DNA of 64,000 bases. Origin: Globodera rostochiensis (lineage: Eukaryota; Nematoda; Chromadorea; Rhabditida; Heteroderidae). How positions within the stretch are numbered: the first letter of the stretch is position 1; the number at the start of each line of letters is the position of its first letter. Positions 1 to 13,700 of this stretch are shown here, piece by piece. The notes beneath the pieces are model-generated. The model saw only the letters and a program-made list of their open reading frames with translations, ran no database searches and was not told the DNA's origin. Location of the stretch: the NCBI GenBank assembly GCA_018350325.1, contig JAEVLN010000006.1:2680693-2744692 (forward strand), given 5' to 3'. A program made the translations under genes and the position numbers.

Positions 1-579
1 TGTTTATATGCCCTCGGGCGCCACCACCACCACCACCGGTCGCCTTGAGGGGGGGGGGGGGGGATCATTGAATTCCCGCCCGCCCGCTTTTCTTGCCTCA
101 GGCAACCGCTTCCCCGCAACCGTTTCACTAATCCGTATTTGAAAAAAATGATCAGTGGTCTCTCTAATTGGTCAGATTAGATTGAACCAATCAAAATGAT
201 TTACTCCCGACCAAAACTTTACAGATCACTTTGAGTTGGATCTGCAGCCCACTCTCCTCCGCCCCCCCCCCAGTGCCAAATGGTGGGTGGTCAGCAGCTT
301 GGATCATTTTCAAGACTGGCCTGATCAAATCAGATTCCATGTTTGTGATCAGATCATTTTAGCAGAGCCCGGACCGATCGAAATCAAGTTTTCGAGTTTT
401 CAATCGGGATCTCGATTGCCTAAATTTTGCATTTACCCAGATCCGGACCGATCGAGATCACGTCGAGATTTTCGAGATTCTCAATCGAAATCTCGATTAC
501 CGAAATATGCCTTTTAAAGATTTGATCGGTTTGCAAGTTCGGGCCTCTAATCATCCGGTGTCCTGCTTGAGTTTGATCA

Positions 580-2356
<1,777 letters not shown>

Positions 2357-4347
2357 CCGAAGACAGACAAAATGTGTGGGAAATTGGGAAAGAAAGTGTC
2401 GATTTTTGTTGTTTTGTTTTTTGACGAGGGGAAAAAATGACGAAAAAAATTTTTTCTGCATAAAATTGATTAAAATTTTAACATTTTTGCTCTTTTTTGT
2501 TTGACTTTGACTCCATTTTTAGTGAATATTTGTGGGAAAAAATGTTTTTAGTGAAAGTAATAAAAAAAAAATGGAAAAAATTATTTGGGAAATGGTCCTA
2601 ACATATTCAGTGAATTCATTGCACGCACAAAAACCAATTCACCGCACACTTTTTGACTTCAAAAACAAATATTAGAAATTTTCTACCGATCATTCGAACT
2701 TTTGCGAAAAAAAATTTGTTCAAAAAAATTGAGCAAATCGATGTTCAAATTCTTTCAACAAAAAAAATTTTTTTCGAAATATCGGGGTCAAGGATTCAAA
2801 ATTAATTGCAAGAGATGTTCAAGCATCGATATGCATGAACATGAACTCTTCTTTAGTCAACAATTTCAAGACGAATTCCGTCAAAAACAAATTTTAAAAT
2901 TTCTCCGCCAAAAAAATTGTTTAAATTTCGTAAAATGAAGACCCCTTAAAATTAGTGATCGGCAAAACCGAAAATCCGGGATCCAAGGATTACAAAAAAG
3001 ACCCACGCGGGATCCCGGCGCTGAGATGCCGTTTAAAAGTGCCGTCCCGGTTCAGTCCCGGTATTCCTGATAAAAACCCGGAATACGGGTCGGGATCCCG
3101 TTTCAGGTCTTAACTCGGGAAACTCGGTCAATTTTAGTTCCCGAAATTATTAAAAATCCTCACGCCTCGTCATGCAAAAAAAAACATTTCATTTAGGCCA
3201 GTGATTTTCAAATATTTTAGATGGATTTGGGGGGGGGGGAAAGGGGGAGTTAATTAACTAATTAATATTAGCATTAACTAATTAATATTAGCATTAAATA
3301 ATCACTAATCACTTCTAGGCCGCTTAACCACCAGCAGATTTACAAAAACGCGAAACAACATCAATCAAAACAATTTTTGTTATTGACAAAGCCAATAAAA
3401 CAAACAAACACAATTTTTAAAATGCGCGTCTTGGAGGAGACTTTTTGCCCCCGGGCGATTGGTTGCGGTTACAAAATTTGTTCCAAAAAATTTGCTTAAA
3501 AACTTTATGGAACCGACGATAATTTTAATGACACGCACAGCAAGCGCATTCCTTTCCCGTCGTCCCCCGCAGCGTTTTTAGCAAAAAAAAAACAAACAAA
3601 AAAAACATAACGCATCAAAAAGGGAGAAAAGTACAAAAACATATAATAATCTCTCTCTCACATCCCGTCAATATATTTATTCCACCTTTTAAAATGCAAT
3701 TTTGCTAATTTAGTCTCTCTCTCAGAACCTCCCCATTAGTGTGTCTCTCTGGTTGATTTTCGGGGGACCAAAAAGCCTTTAAAAATGACAACAAAACAAA
3801 AAATGAAAATTAAAAAATTTTGAGTTCCGATCGGAACTGATCAGTGATCACCACTCTCTCTCTAATCAACTTACTGCTCCCAGACTTGTTTAGAGGCGCC
3901 GTATCATCGTTTTTTTCCCTCAGAAGCCCCCAAAACAGGTAACAACTTTGGTACCCCCCCCCCTCCCCCTCCCCTCATCATTCCAATCCCAAAAAAGCGC
4001 CATCGACACGAACACATATGTACACATAACAGGGATTGTGTATATCGTATCGTATCGTAATCGTAAATATCGTAATTTAGAGCCATATCGTGTATCGTAA
4101 AAAAAATCATATCGTATTTTTTGGTGTATCGTAAATATCGTGTATCGTATTTTGAGGAGACGATATCGACATTCCTAATATGTACATTAACTCTAGGAGA
4201 AGGACAAAACTCAGATTTTTGGGGGAAAAAGACGAAAATCAAAGCAATTTTGCCGGTCCCAATTGAACGCCGGAAATTTCGGTCCCGGGAAAATTCTAAT
4301 TCCGCCATTTTGTTGGTGGTCTCTTACTTAAATTAGCCACAAATTTA
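2357..4347. other. AT-rich intergenic stretch without a supported gene
   Basis: I find no exon chain here. About 2955-3130 contains another self-complementary block built from CCCGGGATCC and CCGGAATACGGG words. About 3,640-3,750 has several short CTCTCTCT runs. About 4035-4160 has degenerate tandem ATCGTATCGTA and ATATCGT words. The TEAD promoter or 5' UTR could lie in the left part, but no motif fixes it. Confidence 0.5.
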
Positions 4348-4450
4348 TAGGGGGATGCTCGAGACTTGAAATTTACCGAGAATCGAGACCGAGACCCAAA
4401 AAACCCGAGAAATTTCTCGACTCAAGAACCGAGACTCTCGAGCATCGCTA
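4348..4450. mobile_element. MITE-like element, GATGCTCGAGA family, copy 1
   Basis: Ends are TAGGGGGATGCTCGAGA and TCTCGAGCATCGCTA, and the core is full of CGAGACC and CTCGA words. The unique sequence around it (TTAATTAGCCACAAA and GGTCCCGG..AATTCCGCCAT) is duplicated at about 4,450-4,525 and again near 4,740-4,800, so the element has been copied together with its flank. Confidence 0.6.
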
Positions 4451-4523
4451 CCAGAAATTCGGTCCCGGAAAAATTCTAATTCCGCCATTCTGCTGGTCTC
4501 TTACTTTAATTAGCCACAAACTT

Positions 4524-4627
4524 ATAGGGGGATGCTCAAGACTTGAAATTTATCGAGAATCAAGACCGAGACCCAAAAAACCCGAGAAATTCCTCGACTC
4601 AAGAACCGAGACTCTCGAGCATCCCTA
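4524..4627. mobile_element. MITE-like element, GATGCTCGAGA family, copy 2
   Basis: Ends are TAGGGGGATGCTCAAGA and TCTCGAGCATCCCTA, about 90% like copy 1 at 4348. Both ends carry an outer TA. Confidence 0.6.
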
Positions 4628-5202
4628 CGAATTAATCAATTAATTGAAGGAGAAGGAGGACAAAACTCAGATTTTTTGGGGGGAAAAAAGACGAAAGTCA
4701 AAGAAAGCAATTTTCAACGGTCCCAATTGAACGCCGGAAATTTCGGTCCCGGAAAAGATTCCAATTCCGCCATTCTGGTCTCGTACTCTAATTAACCATC
4801 AATTAGGTAATTAATTGAACTCGGGTGTGCTCGTTCAAAAACAAATTTCTGGAACTTAAGCGGGGGTTTAACGTTTCCAATATACGCACATTGTCATCAT
4901 TTTTTCATCAAATTATAGTAACAAAATTTAGAAACATCGCAAATGTAACAAACACTTTTCTCTTCAATTTTTTTTTTGTTTTAAATTTTTCGTCAAATTT
5001 TCTGTCTGTTTTTTTCGCCGCTATCTCCCCCCCCCAAAAAAAATTCTCCACACACCATACATAAAATAATACATACATAGCAGTCCACATAGTCAATCGC
5101 CTTCCGCGAAAAATAAGTGCACTATAATATATGTGTATGTGCATCACATTCATCGATCCGTTTTTTGTCCCCTATGGCACCGCGATCTCTTTCATTGATC
5201 GA

Positions 5203-5559
5203 GGATGCCTGGGGGGGGGGAGGGGATGGGCGCTGCTGGGGGTGGCGGTGGTTGGTGGTGGGAGGGCGCGCTTGGGGGGGGGCAGGGGGAGGCGGCGGAA
5301 ACGAGGGATTGGAAATGCTTGGAATGAGCAGGGGGCACATTGGGGGGAGGGGGGGGGGAGGGTGAGGGAGGGTTGAGGGGAGGAGGGGGCGGGTGAGGAC
5401 AGACTGAGGAGAAATGTGGGGGGATGGGGGGGGGGGAGCAGGAATTTCGGTAACGCCACTAATGGGGAAGGGGGAGGGAAAGGGAGGGACACAACAACAA
5501 CAACCACCAGCACAGCACCGAGACGAATTGCTGGACGGCGAGAACGACGACGAACGATT

Positions 5560-5590
<31 letters not shown>

Positions 5591-7950
5591 CGCCCCCCGA
5601 ATAGAGCAGCAGAAGGCAGAAGCAGCAGCAGCAGCACAGACACATTACGATGGAAGGGGGAGGGTGCTGCGAAATAGTGGGCAGAACGAGGAGAGTGCAC
5701 AGACGGTGCAAGGAAGGCGGAAAATAGTGCGCTTCCAAGCAGGGACAGTGCCGCAGACAGTGAAGCAGAGAGGTGACGGCGATCTTCACCTCCAATTCTA
5801 CCTCCTCCCCCTCCCCCCCCCCCTCGCTTTTGCCCGCCCCCTCCTCACTCAGTCGCATTGCTGCTGTTCATTCAGCCCCTGAGGGGAGGGGGGGGGGGGG
5901 GGGGGGGGACGACGCGTGCGGGGGGCAAGCATCAGCAGACTCGCAGCAGCAGTAGCAGTGGTGGTGGTGGTAGCAGGAGCAGCTGCTGCTGCTGCTGCTG
6001 CTGCTGTTGACGATGAAAGTGGTGGTGGTGTGCCCCCGTCCGTCCACAATACTCCTTAACCCAACAACCGACGGACCCCACTCACCCATCGTCATCTGCC
6101 CCCCCCCCGCCCTCCCCCCCCCCCCACCCAACCAAACACCATTTGGTGGTCGTCCTTGTCCATCCATCGGTCCACCCCCCCCCCCCCTTATACTTTATTC
6201 ATCCATCCATCGTCCATCACCACCACCAATCTCTCATCCCTCCCCACCCATACCACCTCACTCCCCCCCCCACCCCCCCAGCGGACAATAATATATATAA
6301 AAATGGGTTGTGCGCCGTAGGGGAAGAAGGGATGGGTGGGGGGGGGGGGGGGGTAAGAAAATACTGAAATAACAGAAGCAGCAGCAGCGACGGCAGTAGC
6401 AGCAACGGAGCCGAGCCAATTCAATGAATTGGACGACGCACGGTTGGTCATCATCATCGACAAACAACGACGACGACGACGAAGGGGGAGGTAAAGACGG
6501 ACGATGATGGAAGAGGAAGCGAAAGCGGAACACTGAAGGCGCGGCGCGGCGAACGTCATGCTCAAAATGGTGGGGGGGGGGGAAGGGGGGGGGCGATCGT
6601 CGGTCGGTCGACCAATCTTCCCCCCCCCCCCCCCGCCGCCACCGTTCAACCCGCCGGGGGAACAGCGACAGAATGATTCCAAATGAACACAATAATGAGC
6701 CAGCAGCAGCAGCAGCAGCAGCAGCGGCGCTGCACTGTTTCCAAAGAAGGGTTAACTAACACACCGAAGCAGCAACGATCGCGACCAGCGATCACCTCCC
6801 CCCCCCCCCCTCCCCCCCCCCGCTCCTTTTGTTTCTCTTATTTGTTCATCGTTTACCGCCCTCCCTCCCCCCCCCCCCCTCCCATTCATCCCCTACGGCG
6901 CTGTCTTCCCCCCCCCCCCCCTCAACCGCCTTCGATCGATTGATTTGATTATTTCTCCGTTCTCCCCCCCCCCGCATCCCTCAAAAATCATCGCCGATTT
7001 TCGTCGTTCGCCCCCCCCTCCTCCCCCCTCTTCCGACTTTTGCTATCATTACACACACAACACATCCCCATCCTAACCTCACCGCCAAACTCATTATAAC
7101 CCGTCGTCAACCAACCAACCAACCGACGTGTGTCGCGGGCTTTTTGACAAATCGGTGGTGGCGAAAGATGAGGCAGGAAGAGAAAGGGTTGGGGTGGGGG
7201 GGGGGGGATGGAACGAGTAATTTTGATGATGTGATGATAATTGGGTGTGATGAACGGGAAGACGACGAAACGACGCCGGAGGGGAGGGAGGGGAAGGGGG
7301 GGGGGGAGGGGATGAATTGCACACATCAAAACGAAATGCGATGATCAAATTGCTTCTCGAGAATGAACAAAAACGAACGAACACGACCGACCGACACGCG
7401 AGAAGAGTGGTGAGTGTGTGTGCTTCTTTTTTTTGGTTGGAAAAATGAATAAGTAACGGGGGGGGGGGGGAACGAACGCCAGAAGAGATGGAGAAGAAAA
7501 GAATGAACTGCTTGCTGCTGTGCTGGCGGCGGGACGATGAAAGCAACAGTTGTGCGGGGGGGGGCATCGCCGGGGGGGGGGGAAGATGGGGTGACGAGAA
7601 AAAGAACAAAAAACGCACGACCGTGCATAAGATGAAGATGATGATGATGAATATGGTGAGTTAGAGCACCGAATCCCGATCGGATCAACGGGTGGACAAA
7701 AATGAATGAACCGTTCCTTTTGATCAAAAATTAATTGAACGATGATGACGAAGCACCGGAGGGAGGGGGGGGGGGAGAGGATGAACGGCGGGAGCTTATA
7801 ATTGGATGTGATGATGGATTGTGGGGAACAAAACACCACCAAAATGTGAATGATCAAAATCGGGTTGATGTTGTTGGTGTTGGTGTTGAACGGGGGGGGG
7901 GGGGGGGCGCAACGGCTTTTTATGGTGGACTGGTGGACGGATGTGTGTAA
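5203..7950. repeat. Poly-G / poly-C tract region with CAG/CTG runs
   Basis: This 2.7-kb stretch holds dozens of uninterrupted G or C runs of 8 to more than 20 bases on both strands, for example C runs near 5561-5587 and 6619-6634 and G runs near 5888-5909 and 7448-7470. There are CTG repeats around 5980-6007 and CAG repeats around 6701-6724. Long open frames across it are low-complexity Pro, Gly or Ser strings and I do not call them genes. It lies 2.8-5.6 kb upstream of the TEAD start, in TEAD orientation. Confidence 0.8.
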
Positions 7951-8027
7951 TCAATGGCATATCCGGGTTTAAGCGCCGCTTTTAGACCCCGGGCTTTTTA
8001 TTTTACAATGTTTTAGTGCTTATTTAT

Positions 8028-8225
8028 TAGGGCTGTTCGAGAGTCTCGATCTCGGGTCTCGAACCGAGAAATTTCTCGGTCTTTTTGGGTCTCGATCTCG
8101 AGTCTCGGGGTCATTTCTCGGTCTCGATCTCGAGTCTCGGGGTCATTTCTCGGTCTCGAGTCTCGGTGCCATTTCTCGGTCTCGACTCTCGAGTCTCGGT
8201 AAATTTCAAGTCTCAAACAGCCCTA
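8028..8225. mobile_element. MITE-like element with TCGAGA/CTCGGTCTCG core
   Basis: The left end TAGGGCTGTT pairs exactly with the right end AACAGCCCTA. The interior repeats a word of roughly 30 bp built on GTCTCGATCTCGAGTCTCGG. Outer TA is present on both sides. Confidence 0.65.
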
Positions 8226-8264
8226 TTATTTATCATAAAGAGGGCGGATTTTTAGGGGTTAACC

Positions 8265-8488
8265 TAGGGTAGGACGGGACCGGGACTTTTGGAAACACCG
8301 GTACCGGGACTAAATTTGGTAAACCGGGACTACTGGACAAAAACAAGAAGAAAAAAATGCTTGGTAAAAACCCGTGACCATTATAAGGGGATTTTAAAGG
8401 AAAATTTGAAAAACCGGGACCAAAATTTCAGTACCAAACTGGGAAAAATTGATCATTTCAGTACTGGTCCCGGTCCCGTCCTACCCCA
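8265..8488. mobile_element. MITE-like element with GGGACCGGGAC ends
   Basis: Begins TAGGGTAGGACGGGACCGGG and ends in the near-perfect reverse complement CCCGGTCCCGTCCTACCCCA. Internal words GGGACTTTTGG and AAACCGGGAC are shared with the elements at 12319, 35800 and 44690. Confidence 0.7.
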
Positions 8489-10744
8489 GTTTAACCTATT
8501 TTTTCATTTTGCGAACAGGGTTTGTCGAGAGAAGCCCAGAAATTGCATTTATTTTGAATTAGAGCGACTTTTTAGTCCCTAAAAATCCCCATTTTGGCCT
8601 TTTTGAGAATAAATCCCCTATTTCGCCGTTTTTGCCTTTTTATTCCCTATGTGGCACTTTTTGCCAAAATTTTAAGAAAGCAATATTTTAGGCATTTTTC
8701 CAAAAATTTCTTAAGAAAAATGCAATAAAAACGAAAAATATACCCCTAAAAGTCAAATAAAACCGGACAGTTTGAGGGTTTTATTTTATCATGAATTTAA
8801 CAAAAATAAAACAATTTTATTCGTAATAATTAAAAAAAATTGTGATATTTTATGGTGCAAAAATAAAAGAATTTGTGCATTTTCGGACAGGCGATTTTTA
8901 GCCTCAAATTATTACCGATTAAAAGGCGCGCGCTTTCAGCTGAAGTAGCGGGGCCAAAAGGCATGGAATCTTTGGGATTCCTCTTTTTATAAATTATAAT
9001 TAACATTTTTTGAGGGCTGGGGTCCCCAAAAAATTTTACTAATTGGTTTTTTAGGTGGGGAAAATGTTTAAAATTGTGTTTGTTTTGTTAGCAAATCGCA
9101 TAACGTTTTTGAAAATTTGACCCAAAAATTGGCAAACTTAATTTAGTCTTTTCACTTTTCATGGCAAAAGTGAAAGGGGTCAAAAGGGTGAAAACTATGA
9201 ACAGCCCTGATTTATAAGCATTAAAAGTCGGTCACTCTAATTTTAAAAAGTTTCGGGGAAAATGCCCAAAATAAATGGCATTTTTATAGATCAATGCTCG
9301 AGACAAATCTGAAAATATGGACAAATAGGAACTCATTTTCTTGGAAAACACACCACAAAGTTCATTTTGATTTAATCATGCAAAGAACATTTTTAATTTT
9401 AACCATTCAAAGAAACTTTTTTGATTTTGTTTTGATTTCCAAGAAGAAAAACCGAAACTCTTGAGTTTATTATCACCGGACTGTTGTCGCGTTCTTCAAC
9501 TGCTCGTCACAGCAAAAGCGCGCCGCGCCATTTCGCTAATGCCATCGGACGGATTTTTCGTTGTTCCTTAACCCCCCCCCCCCCCCGGCGCCCGCTGTGC
9601 CATCGATCGGTCGGTTGGGGATAAGAAATGATGGCACACAATCCGCTTTTGGCCCTTCCTTCGCGAGTGCCTGCCGTCGAAGGTCGGATCATCCGTCGGG
9701 AAATGACGTGGAATGACAAATTTGTATGCAGATTTAATTTTATCTTTTGGGACCCCAAGACACAAAATTTCCTTTCCGAAAAAATTACAAAAAAAATTAA
9801 TTTTCAGCGATTTTGTAACAAAATGTTGTAAATCAACAACCACATTTTTAACCAGGAATGAGAGGAAATCTGTTTTGAAAAAACGGAAAACATTTTTTTT
9901 GTTTAACGGTAAACCTAAACGAACAAAAAGTCACAAAGCATTCAAGTACTGTACTTTTGCCATTCAAGTACACAGCGGCTCAAAAAACGAGATGTGTGCC
10001 AATAAATAGAGAGTGCGAGAGAATTAAACAAATTTCATTTCTTTCTCTAACTTTCTCTCGTTTGGCGTTCTCTCTCAACTTTTTTAACAATTAAAAAAGC
10101 ATCACAAATTCCGATACTCATAACTTTTGTTCTATACTTCATATCCATTTCAAACTTTCGCCATCCCTAGAAAACAAAATAAGGAAAAGCATAATAGGTC
10201 GTTTAGATGGGAAAATAGGTAGTTTCACGATAAAATTTCGCTCAGAAAGATCAAATAAATGGAATTTGTGTTTTTTACAGCTTTTATGGCTTAAAGAAAA
10301 TTATTGTGCAAGAATAATTGTTCGAAATTTAGTACCATTCGAAAGCTCTTGATTTGTAGAAGCTATTTGTAAGCAAGAGCTAAGCGATTGGATAGCTCTC
10401 AAGAAGGTTGTACCCAGAAATGCTAAATCGACGAAATAGTGTACAAAAGTGAGAGGAACGGTTAGACACACCAGAGTAACGAGAGAGAACGTGTAACACT
10501 GGGGGTGCATCCCTGCAGTAGTATGCAACCCATAGAACTATTGCATTATCTTTAATTTAAATCTTTTCCGAACTAAAGCCCCAAAATTGAGCCGCTGTGA
10601 GTACGTATGGGAGGATTTTAATTACCGGGTATTGCCCCCTTAGCATGCCACAAGTACATACACACTTTTATCGTTATTAATTAACTTGCAATTAAATTAA
10701 TTTAAAAAAAAGAAGCAGAAACAGAAATCGAAGAGTTGCGACCG
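8489..10744. other. Intergenic region, no supported gene
   Basis: AT-rich sequence with poly-C near 9571-9586 and no frame showing conserved protein. Around 9,500-9,720 there is a GC-rich patch that could be an exon in either direction, but I could not anchor it to splice sites or a family. The 3' UTR of the SMARCE1 gene must occupy the right end. Confidence 0.45.
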
Positions 10745-13700
10745 TTACGCTTCTTCCTCCTCTCTTCCGTTTTGTTGCTTCTCTCCGTCCTGTCCATCAT
10801 TTGCTGTGCCATTTGCCGCCGCCTCCTCCTCTTCAGTATTTGGCATCGTTTCGTGGCGCTCCTCTTCTCTTCCTTCCTCAACGTCCTCCTGCTCCTCCTT
10901 TTGTTCATCTTCTTTCACTTCCTTCCCATCCAGCGCCTCCTCTTCCTCCTCCACCTCCGCCGCCTCCTCCTCCTCTTCCTCTCTTTCTTTTTCCTCCGTT
11001 TTCAGCACTTCTTTTCCTTCATCTTCCATCTGTTCTTGTTGTGTCTCTTCCTTCTTTACTCCTTCAACAGATTCTTTTTCCTCCCCCTCCTCCTGTGCCG
11101 GACTTTTGCTGGTGATCAACTCGGCCAACACCGGATTTGCGCGTCGATCGGCTTCTAAATATAGCACAAATCGATGTTTTTATAGACCAAAAAAAAAGAA
11201 AACATTTTTTGCCTTCTTTTCTCTCCCAATTTTTACTGTTTTCTAAAAATCTTAAAGATGTACAATATTATCTCGACTCAAAACTTTTCCAAAATGACTT
11301 CTTTAAATACCTAAATAAAAAATTGGACGATTCTTTACGCGTCTTTTGTTTTATTTATTTCGCTAAATTTAATCAATTTGATTAAAGCCTTGTTGTCTGA
11401 TGATCGCTAGCCCCAACTCACCCAATTTAGCCTGGATTGCCGCCTGTTTTGTCTGGAATTGGTCCCACGCATTCAGCAGTTGCTCCTTGTACTGCTCGGT
11501 CAGCTCATCGCATCGCTGCTGGTCCACTCGCGGCCGCTCCTCGCACACCTTCTTCAGCGTTCCCTGTCATAATGGGATGCTGTTTAAAACTAGGATGTTA
11601 GTTTAGAAAGATTTATTCCTTGTACTGCTCGGTCAGCTCATTTTTTAACCAATTTGTCAAAAATCGCTCTTCTTAAAAGTGTACAAAATATTGCATCCAA
11701 AACAATATTCGTACTATAAAGCAGGATTTGATTCATAAAAATGGAAAGGCTTTTTAATGAATTAAATTAAAAAATAAAATTGGGGCCCAGAATTTGAATA
11801 GGGTCAGGGTAAAGAGCAAAAAAAAGAAAAAAAATAAGAAACCGGCTATGGAAAGTATTGTGTTAATTCTTTCTTCTTTTTTTTTTGCCTGGTACGCCTC
11901 CGAGTCGCGTTGGATGGCCCGCTTTCGTTGGCTGAACAGCTCGTCCATGCGAGCCAACTCGTCGTTTGACTTCACCTGGTGCTGCTCCAATGACATGCGC
12001 TGACGCCGAAAGTGGTCAATGCGTTGTTGGGGCACAAAGCTGCGCGGGTCAGGCAAATAGGCGGGCGAGAACAGCTCGGCCATCAGCCGGTTGTTTCTGT
12101 CTGAAACAACACAAAAAGGATAGTAAAGAATAGGCAAAATGTTAGCCCCGGGTGGGACTCGAACCCACGTCCTCCACCCAATCCGTGGGCAGCTCTTCCA
12201 ACTGAGCTACCGGGGCGACCCATTAGCCTTCTTCTTTATGGATGATCTTTTTCCCCCGCCATAGGCGTTTTAAGCGTTCCAACCAGCGGAACACTCAAAT
12301 CCTTACAGGATTAAAAAGTAGGGTTGAGCGGGACCGGGACTTTTGGGAAAACCGGGATCGGGACTAATTAGTCCCGGTCAAAAAAACCGGGACTACTGGA
12401 CAAAAAAACACGTTTTGGAAAAAACCGGGACCATTTTTACTGGAGCTTGAAAAAAACCGGGACTAAATTTCAGTCCCAGAAAAGACATTTCAGTACTGGT
12501 CCCGGTCCCGCTCAACCCTAGATTAAAGAATAGAGGCCAAAATTTTTGGTATCGGAACAAATTTCGCTTACCAAAATTTAAAAATGATTTTTCCCAACTC
12601 CAGGACTGAATGGACGAGTTCTAACTAGGTCGTATCATAATTAGTGTCGCTTTTTGGGCTCCGTACAACTTTCTTTAAAGCGGTTCAAAAATTCTGATTT
12701 TTCTATATGCAATACTTCTATCTGAGTAGAGCATTTTGTTAGGTAAACGGATTCTGTAGGCTTTTATAGCGTCAAGATAAAAATTCTCGAGTCCGATTAG
12801 GTTAAAATTTTTGAAACCGGTTCCAAAAATGGATGACGGACGCGTTCTTGAGTTGTATTTGGTCCGGTCTTTACGGTGCAGGGTTTCGGGTGGCGGAACA
12901 GCTCGTCCCCCCCCCCCCCCCCCCAAAAAATTATAAGCAAAAGAAAAGGGAAAATAAATTAAGAAATGCCTTACATTTGTACAGAAACCATTTTATTAGC
13001 TTTAGTTTGTCGGATAAATGTGTCAGCATTGTTAATGGTTCGCGGGGGGGGGGGGGGGGAACGATTCGGCGGGGAATGGCGGGGGGGGGGGGGAATGAAG
13101 CAGGGCCGTAGCCAGAAAATTTTTTTGGGAGGGGGAATTTGAACCATCTGAGCGCGGCGCTAAATGGCTTTCCCATTTGAGCGCCAAGGTATTTTATTTT
13201 AAGAAAATTTCAAAAAGGCAATTTTTTTTTGATTTTTGATGGCAATTTGTTAAAAAAAGTTTAAAAAATTGGTCAAAAAATTGTAAAAGTGAAAAACAAA
13301 AGCCCCCCCCCCCCCTCAATTCGATTCATAGGGGTGCATTTTTTTGTTGCTTTTATTGCATTTTTGTTAAACAATTTTTCAACAGAATGTTCGATTTTAG
13401 GGATGCATTTTTGGTTTTTATTATTCTTAAACACTTTTTCTGGTGGGCTTTTTTAGAATTTTTAATTGTTGTTTAAAAAATCAACCAAAAATTCGATATT
13501 TTTCCGATTTTCGAAATTTTCAAAAATACGAGTTGAAAAAGTCTGCTTTACTTTCTGGTAAAAATTGTACAAAACTTGCCATATCGGATGGCTGCCAAGC
13601 GCTTGCCGGCCAACTCGAACGGGTCCTCCTCGTCGATGGGCTGCATGAACACGCCGGTGACCGCTTCTGACGCCGCTTTTCGACCACTTCCGCCGCCTTT

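Noticed and set aside
10801..11246. Plus-strand Leu/Phe and Ser-rich frames
   Set aside because: Antisense shadows of the acidic C-terminal exon of SMARCE1.
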